The notes under the pieces are model-generated. The model was given only the letters and a program-made list of their open reading frames with translations. It did no database searches and was not told the DNA's origin. From the NCBI GenBank assembly GCA_013824055.1, contig PNNE01000359.1, positions 1 to 7,164 of the forward strand: 7,164 nucleotides of DNA, written 5' to 3'. Every line of letters begins with the position of its first letter. Position 1 is the first letter of the stretch. Shown here in pieces: positions 1 through 6,164 of this stretch. Both the position numbers and the translations under genes were made by a program. This DNA comes from Rhodobacter sp. Lineage in GTDB: Bacteria; Pseudomonadota; Alphaproteobacteria; Rhodobacterales; Rhodobacteraceae.

Positions 1-108
1 GCCGTGCTGGTCACGCTGACCGGCGGCATCGGCATCCTGCTGACGGGCACGGTCGTCGACAACTGGTATGTCTGGGCACAAGAGCACGGCTACGCGCCGC
101 TCGACTAA
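1..108 (+). CDS. pufM: Photosynthetic reaction centre M subunit, C-terminal end (partial)
   Basis: The first 35 codons, up to the TAA at 106-108, encode the carboxy end of the reaction centre M chain. The read-out includes LTGGIGILLTGTVVDNWYVW and ends HGYAPLD. This closely resembles the end of Rhodobacter PufM as I remember it (VDNWYVWGQNHGMAPLN). The segment is the end of the last membrane helix and the short tail after it. PufM, with PufL and the H subunit, holds the bacteriochlorophylls and quinones of the type II reaction centre in the photosynthetic membrane. Only the 3' end is in the window, so integrity of the rest cannot be judged. The stop codon lies inside the ribosome binding region of pufX, so the two genes are tightly spaced in one operon. 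Confidence 0.95.
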   Translation, partial: AVLVTLTGGIGILLTGTVVDNWYVWAQEHGYAPLD

Positions 109-114
109 GGAGGT
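107..114 (+). promoter_or_regulatory. Ribosome binding site of pufX
   Basis: AAGGAGGT, a near-perfect Shine-Dalgarno sequence, begins inside the pufM TAA stop codon and lies four bases before the ATG at 119. It fixes the pufX start at 119 and argues against the longer in-frame ATG at 68, which lies inside pufM. Confidence 0.8.
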
Positions 115-118
115 CGAA

Positions 119-349
119 ATGCCGAACGATTACTTCGAAGAGACCAAGCAGACCAACCTTGTCTTCTGGAGCCTGGGACAGATGCTGAAAGGCGCCGGTT
201 ACGCCGCCGCCTTCGTCATCGCCATCGCGCTGGCCCTGTGGGCGATCTACCTGGTCGGTCTGCTGCTGCCGGAAGAAAGCCGCCAGACTCCGTCGCCCTT
301 CGGGGCGCTGGATGCCCCCTATGTGGCCGAGGGTCACGACCTGGCCTGA
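119..349 (+). CDS. pufX: Core light-harvesting complex protein PufX
   Basis: A 76-residue single-span membrane protein directly after pufM. In Rhodobacter, PufX sits in the LH1 ring around the reaction centre, leaves a gap for quinone/quinol exchange and, in some species, helps form core dimers. The sequence has a polar N-terminus (about 1-13), a hydrophobic span (about 14-50) and the LLLPEESRQTPSP stretch at 48-60. That stretch parallels the conserved LPE..HQAPSP of R. capsulatus PufX. The KGAG motif (24-27) matches MKGAG of R. sphaeroides. Family members are about 78-82 residues and are diverse, so the call rests on these two motifs plus position. The glycine spacing differs from R. sphaeroides: G27-x3-A31 replaces GxxxG. 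No pufC lies between pufM and pufX. Confidence 0.92.
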   Translation: MPNDYFEETKQTNLVFWSLGQMLKGAGYAAAFVIAIALALWAIYLVGLLLPEESRQTPSPFGALDAPYVAEGHDLA

Positions 350-355
350 GACAGC

Positions 356-384
356 CCGGGCCCGAGGCGGTGCTTCGGGCCCGG
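356..384 (+). terminator. GC-rich hairpin just after pufX
   Basis: A 13-base-pair stem (356-368 with 372-384, one G-U pair) closes a three-base GGT loop, starting seven bases after the pufX stop. No T-run follows, so it may act as an mRNA 3'-end stabiliser, a processing barrier or a weak terminator of the puf transcript. Stem-loops that protect puf mRNA segments are known in Rhodobacter; assigning this one that role is inference. Confidence 0.55.
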
Positions 385-445
385 CATGCCGATCCTGACC
401 CTCCCACGGGTCCGGATGTCGGGACCTCCGGGCCCCGGTTCCCTT

Positions 446-461
446 CCTGTCTGACGACAGG
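446..461 (+). repeat. Short inverted repeat in the pufX-dxs gap
   Basis: CCTGTC-TGAC-GACAGG forms a perfect six-base-pair stem with a four-base loop. It lies between the post-pufX hairpin and the hairpin next to the dxs ribosome binding site. It could be part of a folded leader or a short protein-binding palindrome; the sequence does not decide. Confidence 0.35.
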
Positions 462-466
462 CACTT

Positions 467-495
467 GTGCCGTGTGGCCTGAACCCACACGGCAC
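467..495 (+). terminator. Perfect hairpin upstream of the dxs ribosome binding site
   Basis: GTGCCGTGTGG (467-477) pairs perfectly with CCACACGGCAC (485-495) around a seven-base loop, and CCTTT follows. The stem and short T-run resemble an intrinsic terminator. It ends only ten bases before the AAAGGAG ribosome binding site of dxs, so it could end the puf transcript, attenuate read-through into dxs, or structure the dxs leader. Confidence 0.5.
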
Positions 496-518
496 CCTTT
501 GCCCGAAAGGAGCGAACC

Positions 519-2459
519 ATGACCGCAGCCGGTTCCAGTCCAGCCTTCACGGAAAAGCCGATGCTTGACCGCGTCGCCAGCCCCGCCGACCTGCGGGCGC
601 TTGCCGACCGGGACCTGACGCAGCTGGCCGACGAATTGCGCCGAGAGGTGATCGAGGTGGTCAGCCAGACCGGTGGGCACCTTGGATCGTCGCTGGGTGT
701 GGTCGAGCTGACCGTGGCGCTGCATGCGGTCTTCGACACCCCGCGCGACAAGCTGATCTGGGACGTGGGCCACCAGTGCTATCCGCACAAGATCCTGACC
801 GGCCGCCGTCACCGGATGCTGACCCTGCGTCAGGCCGAGGGACTCAGCGGTTTCACCAAGCGGTCGGAAAGCGACTACGACCCGTTCGGGGCGGCACATT
901 CCTCGACCTCGATTTCTGCGGCGCTTGGCTTTGCGATGGCGCGCGAGATGGGGCAGCCGGTGGGCGACACAGTTGCCGTCATCGGAGACGGCGCGATCAC
1001 CGCCGGCATGGCCTATGAGGCGATGAACCACGCGGGCCATCTGGGCAAGCGGTTGTTCGTGGTCCTGAACGACAACGACATGTCCATTGCCCCACCCGTG
1101 GGCGCGATGCAGACCTACCTGAATTCCATCGCCGGCAAGGGCCCGCTGGCGACGCTGAAGGCGATTGCCGAAGGGCTGGAGGATCACCTTCCCGGCCCCC
1201 TGCGCGAAGGCGCGCGGCGGGCGCGCGAGCTGGTCAGCGACCGGCCTGGCGGCGTGACCCTGTTCGAGAAGCTGGGCTTTTCCTACTTCGGCCCGGTCAA
1301 CGGCCATGACGTGCCGATGCTGCTGCATGCCTTGCGGTCGATGCGCGCCCATGCCGATGGCCCGGTCCTGCTGCATGTGGTGACCAAGAAGGGCAATGGC
1401 TACGGCCCTGCGGAAGGCGCGGACGACAAGTATCACGGCGTGGCGAAGTTCGACATCGCGACCGGCAAGCAGCACAAGACGCCTGCCAACGCGCCGAACT
1501 ACACGGCGGTCTTCGGCCAGACCCTGACGGACGAGGCCGCGCGCGATCCGCGGATCGTGGCGATCACCGCGGCGATGCCGGGGGGCACCGGGCTTGACGT
1601 GATGCAAAAGCGCTTTCCGGCGCGGGTCTTTGATGTGGGCATCGCCGAACAGCACGGCGTGACCTTCGCGGCCGGTCTGGCGGCGGGCGGGATGCGGCCC
1701 TTCTGCGCGATCTATTCCAGCTTCCTGCAACGCGGCTACGACCAGATCATCCACGACGTCGCCCTGCAGAACCTGCCGGTGCGCTTTGCCATCGACCGCG
1801 CCGGGCTGGTCGGCCAGGATGGCGCGACCCATGCCGGGGCCTTCGACGTGATGTTTCTGGCGAACCTGCCGAACATGACGGTGATGGCGGCAGGGGACGA
1901 GGCGGACCTTGTCCACATGATCGCCACCGCCGCCGCACACGACCACGGCCCGATTGCCCTGCGCTATCCGCGGGGCGAGGGGATGGGCGTGCCGATGCCC
2001 GACCGGGGCGTGCCGCTGGAGATCGGCCGCGGCCGGACCTTACGCGAGGGTAGCGATGTCGCGATCCTGTCCTTCGGCGCACAACTGTCCGAAGCACTGG
2101 CCGCCGCGACCATCCTCGAGGCCGAGGGCATTTCCGTCACCGTCGCCGACGCCCGCTTTGCCAAGCCGCTGGACATCGCGCTGATCGACCGGCTTTACCG
2201 CGACCACCGCAGCCTGATCACGGTCGAGCAAGGCTCGACCGGCGGTTTCGGGGCGATGGTCCTGCATCATCTGGCGATGAGCGGACAACTGGATCGCGGT
2301 GCGCCGGTGCGGACGATGACCCTGCCGGACCGCTTCATCGACCAGGCCAGCCCGACCCAGATGTATGCCTGGGCCGGTCTGGCCGCAGCCGATATCGCCG
2401 CGATGACGCGGGGCACGCTGGCCAGGACGGCCACGGCCCAGGTTGTCAGGTTGCGCTGA
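519..2459 (+). CDS. dxs: 1-deoxy-D-xylulose-5-phosphate synthase
   Basis: A 646-residue thiamine-diphosphate enzyme that condenses pyruvate with glyceraldehyde 3-phosphate to form DXP, the first step of the MEP isoprenoid pathway, in the cytoplasm. The N-terminal domain has TGGHLGSSLG (51-60, with the catalytic-site His54), WDVGHQCYPHKILTGR (81-96) and the ThDP/metal motif from GDG (156-158) to NDN (184-186). The middle transketolase-like domain has DVGIAEQH (372-379) with the cofactor-activating Glu377, and VGQDGATHAG (431-440). The C-terminal domain has VADARFAKPLD (542-552). Length is near the family norm of about 620-640 and the gene looks intact. The ATG at 519 has AAAGGAG at 506-512; Met15 is an alternative with no such site. 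Position downstream of puf matches Rhodobacter and fits supply of bacteriochlorophyll and carotenoid precursors. Confidence 0.97.
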   Translation: MTAAGSSPAFTEKPMLDRVASPADLRALADRDLTQLADELRREVIEVVSQTGGHLGSSLGVVELTVALHAVFDTPRDKLIWDVGHQCYPHKILTGRRHRMLTLRQAEGLSGFTKRSESDYDPFGAAHSSTSISAALGFAMAREMGQPVGDTVAVIGDGAITAGMAYEAMNHAGHLGKRLFVVLNDNDMSIAPPVGAMQTYLNSIAGKGPLATLKAIAEGLEDHLPGPLREGARRARELVSDRPGGVTLFEKLGFSYFGPVNGHDVPMLLHALRSMRAHADGPVLLHVVTKKGNGYGPAEGADDKYHGVAKFDIATGKQHKTPANAPNYTAVFGQTLTDEAARDPRIVAITAAMPGGTGLDVMQKRFPARVFDVGIAEQHGVTFAAGLAAGGMRPFCAIYSSFLQRGYDQIIHDVALQNLPVRFAIDRAGLVGQDGATHAGAFDVMFLANLPNMTVMAAGDEADLVHMIATAAAHDHGPIALRYPRGEGMGVPMPDRGVPLEIGRGRTLREGSDVAILSFGAQLSEALAAATILEAEGISVTVADARFAKPLDIALIDRLYRDHRSLITVEQGSTGGFGAMVLHHLAMSGQLDRGAPVRTMTLPDRFIDQASPTQMYAWAGLAAADIAAMTRGTLARTATAQVVRLR

Positions 2460-2486
2460 CAGTCGATGTCAAACCAGTCCAAAAAA

Positions 2487-2513
2487 GCTGCAGAAGTGTA
2501 AACTTCTAGCAGC
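2487..2513. terminator. Hairpin after dxs, possibly a bidirectional terminator
   Basis: GCTGC-AGAAGT (2487-2497) pairs with ACTTCT-GCAGC (2502-2513, one bulged A at 2508) around a GTAA loop. Six A residues stand directly before it at 2481-2486. Read on the plus strand it lies 27 bases after the dxs stop and is followed by ATTCC, a weak terminator. Read on the minus strand it is a stem followed by TTTTTT, the textbook intrinsic terminator form. It could therefore end dxs transcripts and also stop antisense transcripts arriving from the ribD side. Confidence 0.5.
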
Positions 2514-2570
2514 ATTCCGTGCGGACCGTGCTATCTTCGCTGGCGGAAGGCGCTTGGGAGGACGGCAGCA

Positions 2571-3179
2571 GTGAAGTTCCAGCAGGTCTACGCAGTTGTA
2601 GACAGCGAGTTCCGGCTGCTTTGGGTGGGCGGAGAATGGGATGAGTTCGCCCTGCAGAACGCGGCTCAGCATGCGCTTGCGAACCATGTCCTTTCCACGT
2701 CGATCCTGGCCCATATCGCCGGTGACGACACGCGCAGGCTGACGGCGCGGCTGGTCGAGACCGTGTTGCAGACCAAGCGCCCGGTCCGGGTTCAGTATCG
2801 CTGCGATTCGCCCAGCATGGCCCGGACCTATCAGCTGACGATCCAGCCGATGAAGGACGAACGGGCGCTGATGGTGCATGACCTGAAGGACGCCTGGCAC
2901 TTCTCGCCACCGCTGAACATCTGGCACTACGATCCCAATGCAAAGGACTGCAAGTGCAGCTTCTGCGGCGACATCCGTTTTGGCGGCGCGCAGGACTGGA
3001 CCAGCTGCGACACTATCGGCGAACGGCACCCGACCCATGTGTTCTACGAGGTCTGCGCCGGATGTCAGGACACCGTGGCCGAGGCGGTCAGGCTGGTCCT
3101 GGCCGAAGACGCCTTCACTCCCGCGCTGGACAGCGAGGAGGTCCCGGCGCCCGGTCAGTCCAGGGACCAAAGGGAATAA
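2571..3179 (+). CDS. PAS-like protein with a C-terminal four-cysteine zinc-ribbon-like element
   Basis: A 202-residue soluble protein of unknown specific function. Residues about 5-110 look like a PAS-type fold: an opening AVVDSEFRLLWVGGEWDEFA (8-27), a middle segment with HIAGDDTRRL (48-57), PVRVQYRCDSP (71-81) and closing strand-like YQLTIQPM (87-94). The remaining part holds C129-x2-C132 and C162-x2-C165, a spacing expected for a zinc ribbon, with further cysteines at 127 and 146. The GTG at 2571 has GGGAGGA at 2556-2562. It follows dxs by 111 bases with a hairpin between, so it may have its own promoter, though I cannot place one. Its last 25 bases overlap the end of ribD on the other strand. 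No membrane span, kinase or DNA-binding domain is visible. A sensory or redox-responsive partner role is inference only. Confidence 0.82.
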   Translation: MKFQQVYAVVDSEFRLLWVGGEWDEFALQNAAQHALANHVLSTSILAHIAGDDTRRLTARLVETVLQTKRPVRVQYRCDSPSMARTYQLTIQPMKDERALMVHDLKDAWHFSPPLNIWHYDPNAKDCKCSFCGDIRFGGAQDWTSCDTIGERHPTHVFYEVCAGCQDTVAEAVRLVLAEDAFTPALDSEEVPAPGQSRDQRE

Positions 3180-4243
3180 AGGTCGGGTCCCAGCACCTGG
3201 GTTTCGCGCAAGACCGGGCGGGATGCGGCGGCAAGTGCGGCAAGACCCAAGGCTCCCAAGGCGGGACGGCCATCGGCGCCGATCAGGACGGCCCCGGTGA
3301 AAAGCGCAAGCTCGTCCACCAGCCCTGCCGTCAGCAATCCGGCCGCCACGGTGCCGCCGCCCTCGCTCAGGATGCGCGTGATACCCCTTTGGGCCAGAGC
3401 CGACAGGGCTGCGGTCAGATCCAGCCCGCCCTCGGCCTCGGCCACCTCGATCAGCGTCGCTCCTGTCGCCGACCAGGCGGCCCGGCGCGCATCGGGGGCG
3501 GCGGGGCCATGCAGCAGCCAGACCGGACTGGCCGTGGCGGTTCGGCCAAGGCGGCTGGCCGGATCGTGGCAGAGCGCGCGGTCCAGCACGATGCGCACCG
3601 GCTGCCAGGGCGCGCCCAGGTCGCGGACGGTGAGGTCAGGGTCGTCGGCCAGCGCCGTGCCCGACCCGACCATCACCGCATCATGCGACAGACGAAGGGC
3701 GTGAACCTTGCGCCGGGACTGCGGCCCGGTGATCCAGCGGGATTCACCCGTTGCCGTGGCAATGCGGCCGTCCAGCGTGGCGGCAAGCTTCAGGGTGACA
3801 AAGGGCAGGCCACGGATCACCCGCTTCAGGAACCCCGCGTTCAGCTGGGTCGCCTCGGCCGTCAGGACGCCTTCGCTTACCACGATCCCGGCGGCGCGCA
3901 GCATCCGGTGCCCCTTGCCCGAGACGCGGGGGTCGGGATCGGTCAGCGCGGTGACAACGCGGGCCACCCCGGCCGCGATCAGCGCCTCGGCACAAGGGGG
4001 GGTCTGGCCGTGATGGGCGCAGGGCTCCAGCGTGACATGGGCCGTCGCCCCGCTGGCCGCTGCCCCGGCCTGCTGCAGGGCGCGGACTTCGGCATGCGGA
4101 CGCCCGCCGGGCTGGGTCCAGCCGCGCCCCACCACCAGGCCATCCTTGACCAGCACGCAGCCCACCGCCGGGTTCGGCCAGACAGTCCCAAGACCCCGCG
4201 CCGCAAGGCGCAGGGCGTGGGCCATGTGCCCTTCGTCGCTCAC
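3155..4243 (-). CDS. ribD: Bifunctional riboflavin biosynthesis deaminase/reductase RibD
   Basis: A 362-residue cytoplasmic enzyme for two consecutive riboflavin steps: deamination of 2,5-diamino-6-ribosylaminopyrimidinone phosphate, then NADPH-dependent reduction of the ribosyl side chain. The N-terminal deaminase shows NPAVGCVLV (24-32), the zinc/catalytic H50-A-E52, and PCAHHGQTPPC (74-84) with zinc ligands C75 and C84. The C-terminal reductase starts near 146 and shows VTLKLAATLDGRIA (149-162), SRWITG (168-173), GSGTALADDPDLTVR (193-207) and LSEGGG (292-297). Length matches E. coli RibD (367). The start is GTG (4243-4241), sharing GTGA with the nrdR stop, so translation is probably coupled; only a weak GAAG lies upstream. 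No FMN riboswitch is visible. The next rib gene, often ribE, does not follow: the 3' end meets a convergent gene. Confidence 0.96.
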   Translation of the reverse strand: MSDEGHMAHALRLAARGLGTVWPNPAVGCVLVKDGLVVGRGWTQPGGRPHAEVRALQQAGAAASGATAHVTLEPCAHHGQTPPCAEALIAAGVARVVTALTDPDPRVSGKGHRMLRAAGIVVSEGVLTAEATQLNAGFLKRVIRGLPFVTLKLAATLDGRIATATGESRWITGPQSRRKVHALRLSHDAVMVGSGTALADDPDLTVRDLGAPWQPVRIVLDRALCHDPASRLGRTATASPVWLLHGPAAPDARRAAWSATGATLIEVAEAEGGLDLTAALSALAQRGITRILSEGGGTVAAGLLTAGLVDELALFTGAVLIGADGRPALGALGLAALAAASRPVLRETQVLGPDLYSLWSLD

Positions 4244-4707
4244 TCTTCGCTGGTCGCGCCGGGCCGCAGCTCGGAGACGAAACCGTCGAAATCATCCGCG
4301 GTCTGGAAGTTCTTGTAAACGCTGGCAAATCGCACATAGGCCACAGTGTCGATCCGCGCCAGGCTTTCCATCACGATCTCGCCGATGGTTTTCGACGGGA
4401 TGTCGGTGTCGCCCAGGCTTTCCAGCCGCCGCACGATCCCGCTGATCATCTGGTCGATGCGTTCGGGGTCGATCGGGCGCTTCTGCATCGCGATCCGGAT
4501 CGAACGTTCCAGTTTCGAGCGGTCGAAATCCTCGCGCTTGCCCGAGGACTTGATGACCACGAGATCACGCAGTTGCACGCGTTCATAGGTGGTGAAGCGG
4601 CCGCCGCAGGCCGGACAGAAGCGGCGGCGACGGATCGAGACATGATCCTCCGCAGGCCGCGAATCCTTCACTTGCGTGTCGATGTTGCCGCAGAATGGGC
4701 AGCGCAT
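4240..4707 (-). CDS. nrdR: Transcriptional repressor NrdR
   Basis: A 155-residue regulator that binds ATP/dATP and represses ribonucleotide reductase genes by binding NrdR boxes. The N-terminal zinc ribbon has C3-x2-C6 and C31-x2-C34, with the typical DSRP (15-18), IRRRR (25-29) and FTTYER (38-43). The ATP-cone follows, from VVIKSSGKREDFDRSKL (50-66) to the C-terminal YVRFASVYKNF (124-134). Length is close to the E. coli protein (about 149). The ATG at 4707-4705 has a strong GAGGAGGGGG on the minus strand (4720-4711). The stop overlaps the ribD start in GTGA. nrdR beside rib genes is a common bacterial arrangement. No nrd gene is in the window, so its targets lie elsewhere. Confidence 0.97.
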   Translation of the reverse strand: MRCPFCGNIDTQVKDSRPAEDHVSIRRRRFCPACGGRFTTYERVQLRDLVVIKSSGKREDFDRSKLERSIRIAMQKRPIDPERIDQMISGIVRRLESLGDTDIPSKTIGEIVMESLARIDTVAYVRFASVYKNFQTADDFDGFVSELRPGATSEE

Positions 4708-4774
4708 CGGCCCCCTCCTCGCTTATGGTTATACCTGCCTCAAGGCCGGGTGTGTTCCCCGGTTTCCCCCACTG

Positions 4775-4804
4775 ACTATAGGAGAGGGCCGTGGATTTGG
4801 GGAA
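4775..4804 (-). promoter_or_regulatory. Possible nrdR-ribD promoter
   Basis: On the minus strand TATAGT (plus 4775-4780) matches the -10 consensus at five of six bases. TTCCCC (plus 4799-4804) is a poor -35 at an 18-base spacing. Transcription would start near 4768, giving a leader of about 60 bases before the nrdR ATG. An AT-rich near-palindrome, GCATATATTTGC (4806-4817), lies just upstream and might be an operator. It is not close enough to an NrdR box for me to call autoregulation. Confidence 0.3.
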
Positions 4805-4887
4805 GGCATATATTTGCGCCCCAGAATATGGGGCCTGGACTGTGGCGGGCGGGACTCAGGGCCGATATGGCTTGGGGCCGGCATGGC

Positions 4888-4916
4888 TTGAACCGGCGGT
4901 CCGCGGGTGCATAGAT
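4888..4916 (+). promoter_or_regulatory. Possible promoter of the glycosyltransferase gene
   Basis: TTGAAC (4888-4893) is a good -35 match. CATAGAT (4910-4916), after about 16 bases, is a weak -10. Transcription would start near 4923, about 48 bases before the GTG start. The intergenic region also holds a small hairpin, GCCCCA-GAATA-TGGGGC (4818-4834). Confidence 0.3.
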
Positions 4917-4970
4917 GGGGCCGGGCAAAGGCGCGGCTCTTGAACGCCGGCAAAGGGCAAGGGGCGTGGC

Positions 4971-5840
4971 GTGGTTAGTATCGCATTGTGCGGCATCGTC
5001 CGGAACGAGATCCGCTCGGTGGTGGAATGGCTTGCGCATTACAAGGCGCTTGGGTTCACCGACTTTGTCATCTATGACAACGAAAGCACCGACGGGACCG
5101 GCGAGGTTCTGCAAGCGCTTGACGATGCAGGTGAAATCCTGCGGCTGGACTGGCCCCACACAGTGGGCGCGCGACCGCAGCGGCTGGCGTATGAACATAT
5201 GCGCGTCCATTCGACCGTCGACTGGATCGGCTATTTCGACGCGGATGAGTTCCTTCTGCTGCGCCAGGACGCCAGCATCGCGGACTTCCTTGGTCGGTTC
5301 GGCGATGACGTGACCGCGATTGCGATCAACTGGGTCGTCTTCAACAGCGGCGGGCAGGAGCGCTATCGCGCCGTGCCGGTGATGGAACGCTTTACCGAAT
5401 CCCTGCGGCGGCACGATCCTCACAACCGCAGCATGAAGTCCATCGGGCGGCGCGAAAGGCTGTCGGGCACCGGCATCCACCGCGTCGAGGTGGCCGAAGG
5501 GCGCTATGTCACGCCATCCGGGCGGGACGCAGAGTTTTCCAACGGCCAGATCATGCGGTCGATCGACACCGAGGTGGCGGTGCTGCACCACTACATGGTC
5601 AAGTCGCTGGAAGAGTTTCAGGAAAAGCGCAACCGTGGCCATGCCAATTCGCAGGACGCAGAGCGCAAGCGCTCCAAACTGGACTCCCGCTTTGCCGAGG
5701 TGAATGCCCCCGGTCGCGCCAACACCGACATGCTGGCCTGGTCGGGCCGGATGCGGGCCGAAGCGTTGCGCCTGCGCGCGATCCTGCTGGCGGCTGGCCT
5801 GAGCTATCCGGTCTGGCCCTTTGTCGAGGACACGGGCTAG
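4971..5840 (+). CDS. Glycosyltransferase family 2 type protein
   Basis: A 289-residue protein with the layout of the small family-2-like transferases of the Glyco_tranf_2_4 (GT-A fold) type. These move a sugar from a nucleotide-sugar donor to an unknown acceptor. Visible are the opening ALCGIVRNE (5-13), YDNESTDGT (35-43), the metal-binding DADEF (90-94, DxD core), NWVVFNSGG (120-128), KSIGR (156-160) and HHYMVKSLEEFQEKRNRG (206-223). The last is typical of this group's C-terminal half. There is no signal peptide or membrane span, so it should act in the cytoplasm or at the inner membrane face. The GTG start has AAGGGG at 4959-4964. No polysaccharide genes lie nearby, so the acceptor cannot be guessed. 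The next gene follows after 48 bases. Confidence 0.85.
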   Translation: MVSIALCGIVRNEIRSVVEWLAHYKALGFTDFVIYDNESTDGTGEVLQALDDAGEILRLDWPHTVGARPQRLAYEHMRVHSTVDWIGYFDADEFLLLRQDASIADFLGRFGDDVTAIAINWVVFNSGGQERYRAVPVMERFTESLRRHDPHNRSMKSIGRRERLSGTGIHRVEVAEGRYVTPSGRDAEFSNGQIMRSIDTEVAVLHHYMVKSLEEFQEKRNRGHANSQDAERKRSKLDSRFAEVNAPGRANTDMLAWSGRMRAEALRLRAILLAAGLSYPVWPFVEDTG

Positions 5841-5888
5841 ACGGAAATCCCGCATGAAAATCGTCACACCCGTGTTACGATTCCATGC

Positions 5889-6164
5889 ATGTGGTGGCGA
5901 CTCATCCCTTTGCTGGCCTTGGCGACCCCTGCGGTGGGGCAAAACCCGATTGCCGAGGTGATCTGCGTCCCCCGCGCCGAGCTTTTTCAGCGCCTGTCGG
6001 GGGCCGAGGTGACGGGGTCGGGCCTGCGCGACGCCGAGACCGTGCTGGAGGTCTGGACCAGGGCCTCGGGTGACTGGACCCTGGTGCAAAGCCACGCCAA
6101 CGGCACCGCCTGCATCCTGGCGATGGGCGAGGCCTGGGAGGCGGTGATCCCCCCGCCTGCCTAG
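5889..6164 (+). CDS. Small secreted protein of unknown function
   Basis: A 91-residue protein. Residues 1-18 form a signal peptide (MWWR, then a hydrophobic LIPLLALATPAVG run), with likely cleavage after AVG or nearby; the mature part of about 73 residues would be periplasmic. Two cysteines remain (C26 and C75) and could form a disulfide. The segments ETVLEVWTRASGDWTLVQS (50-68) and ACILAMGEAWEAV (74-86) suggest a small beta-rich fold. It resembles, from memory, short secreted hypothetical proteins common in Rhodobacterales. The ATG at 5889 has no Shine-Dalgarno sequence and no usable alternative start lies upstream in frame, so initiation may be leaderless or inefficient. Its stop overlaps by three bases the end of a doubtful minus-strand reading frame. 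Confidence 0.7.
   Translation: MWWRLIPLLALATPAVGQNPIAEVICVPRAELFQRLSGAEVTGSGLRDAETVLEVWTRASGDWTLVQSHANGTACILAMGEAWEAVIPPPA

Noticed and set aside
68..118. Longer pufX with an upstream ATG at 68
   Set aside because: The extra residues are basic and unlike PufX, would overlap pufM, and ignore the strong ribosome binding site before 119.
216..1946. 576-codon open frame on the minus strand opposite dxs
   Set aside because: The translation is rich in His, Arg and Gln with no recognisable domain. It is the usual antisense shadow of a high-GC gene, and dxs on the plus strand is certain.
2460..2570. PpsR/CrtJ-type site (TGT-N12-ACA) upstream of the PAS-like gene
   Set aside because: The TGT at 2497 has GCA instead of ACA at the right spacing, and the TGT at 2467 has AAA, so neither fits.
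2954..4318. 454-codon open frame on the plus strand opposite ribD and part of nrdR
   Set aside because: It is Gly/Arg/Gln-rich with no domain, and it lies opposite two certain genes with intact motifs, so it is a GC-driven shadow.
5854..5961. Short ORF starting at ATG 5854 before the secreted protein
   Set aside because: It is only about 34 codons, in another frame, has no ribosome binding site and no recognisable content.
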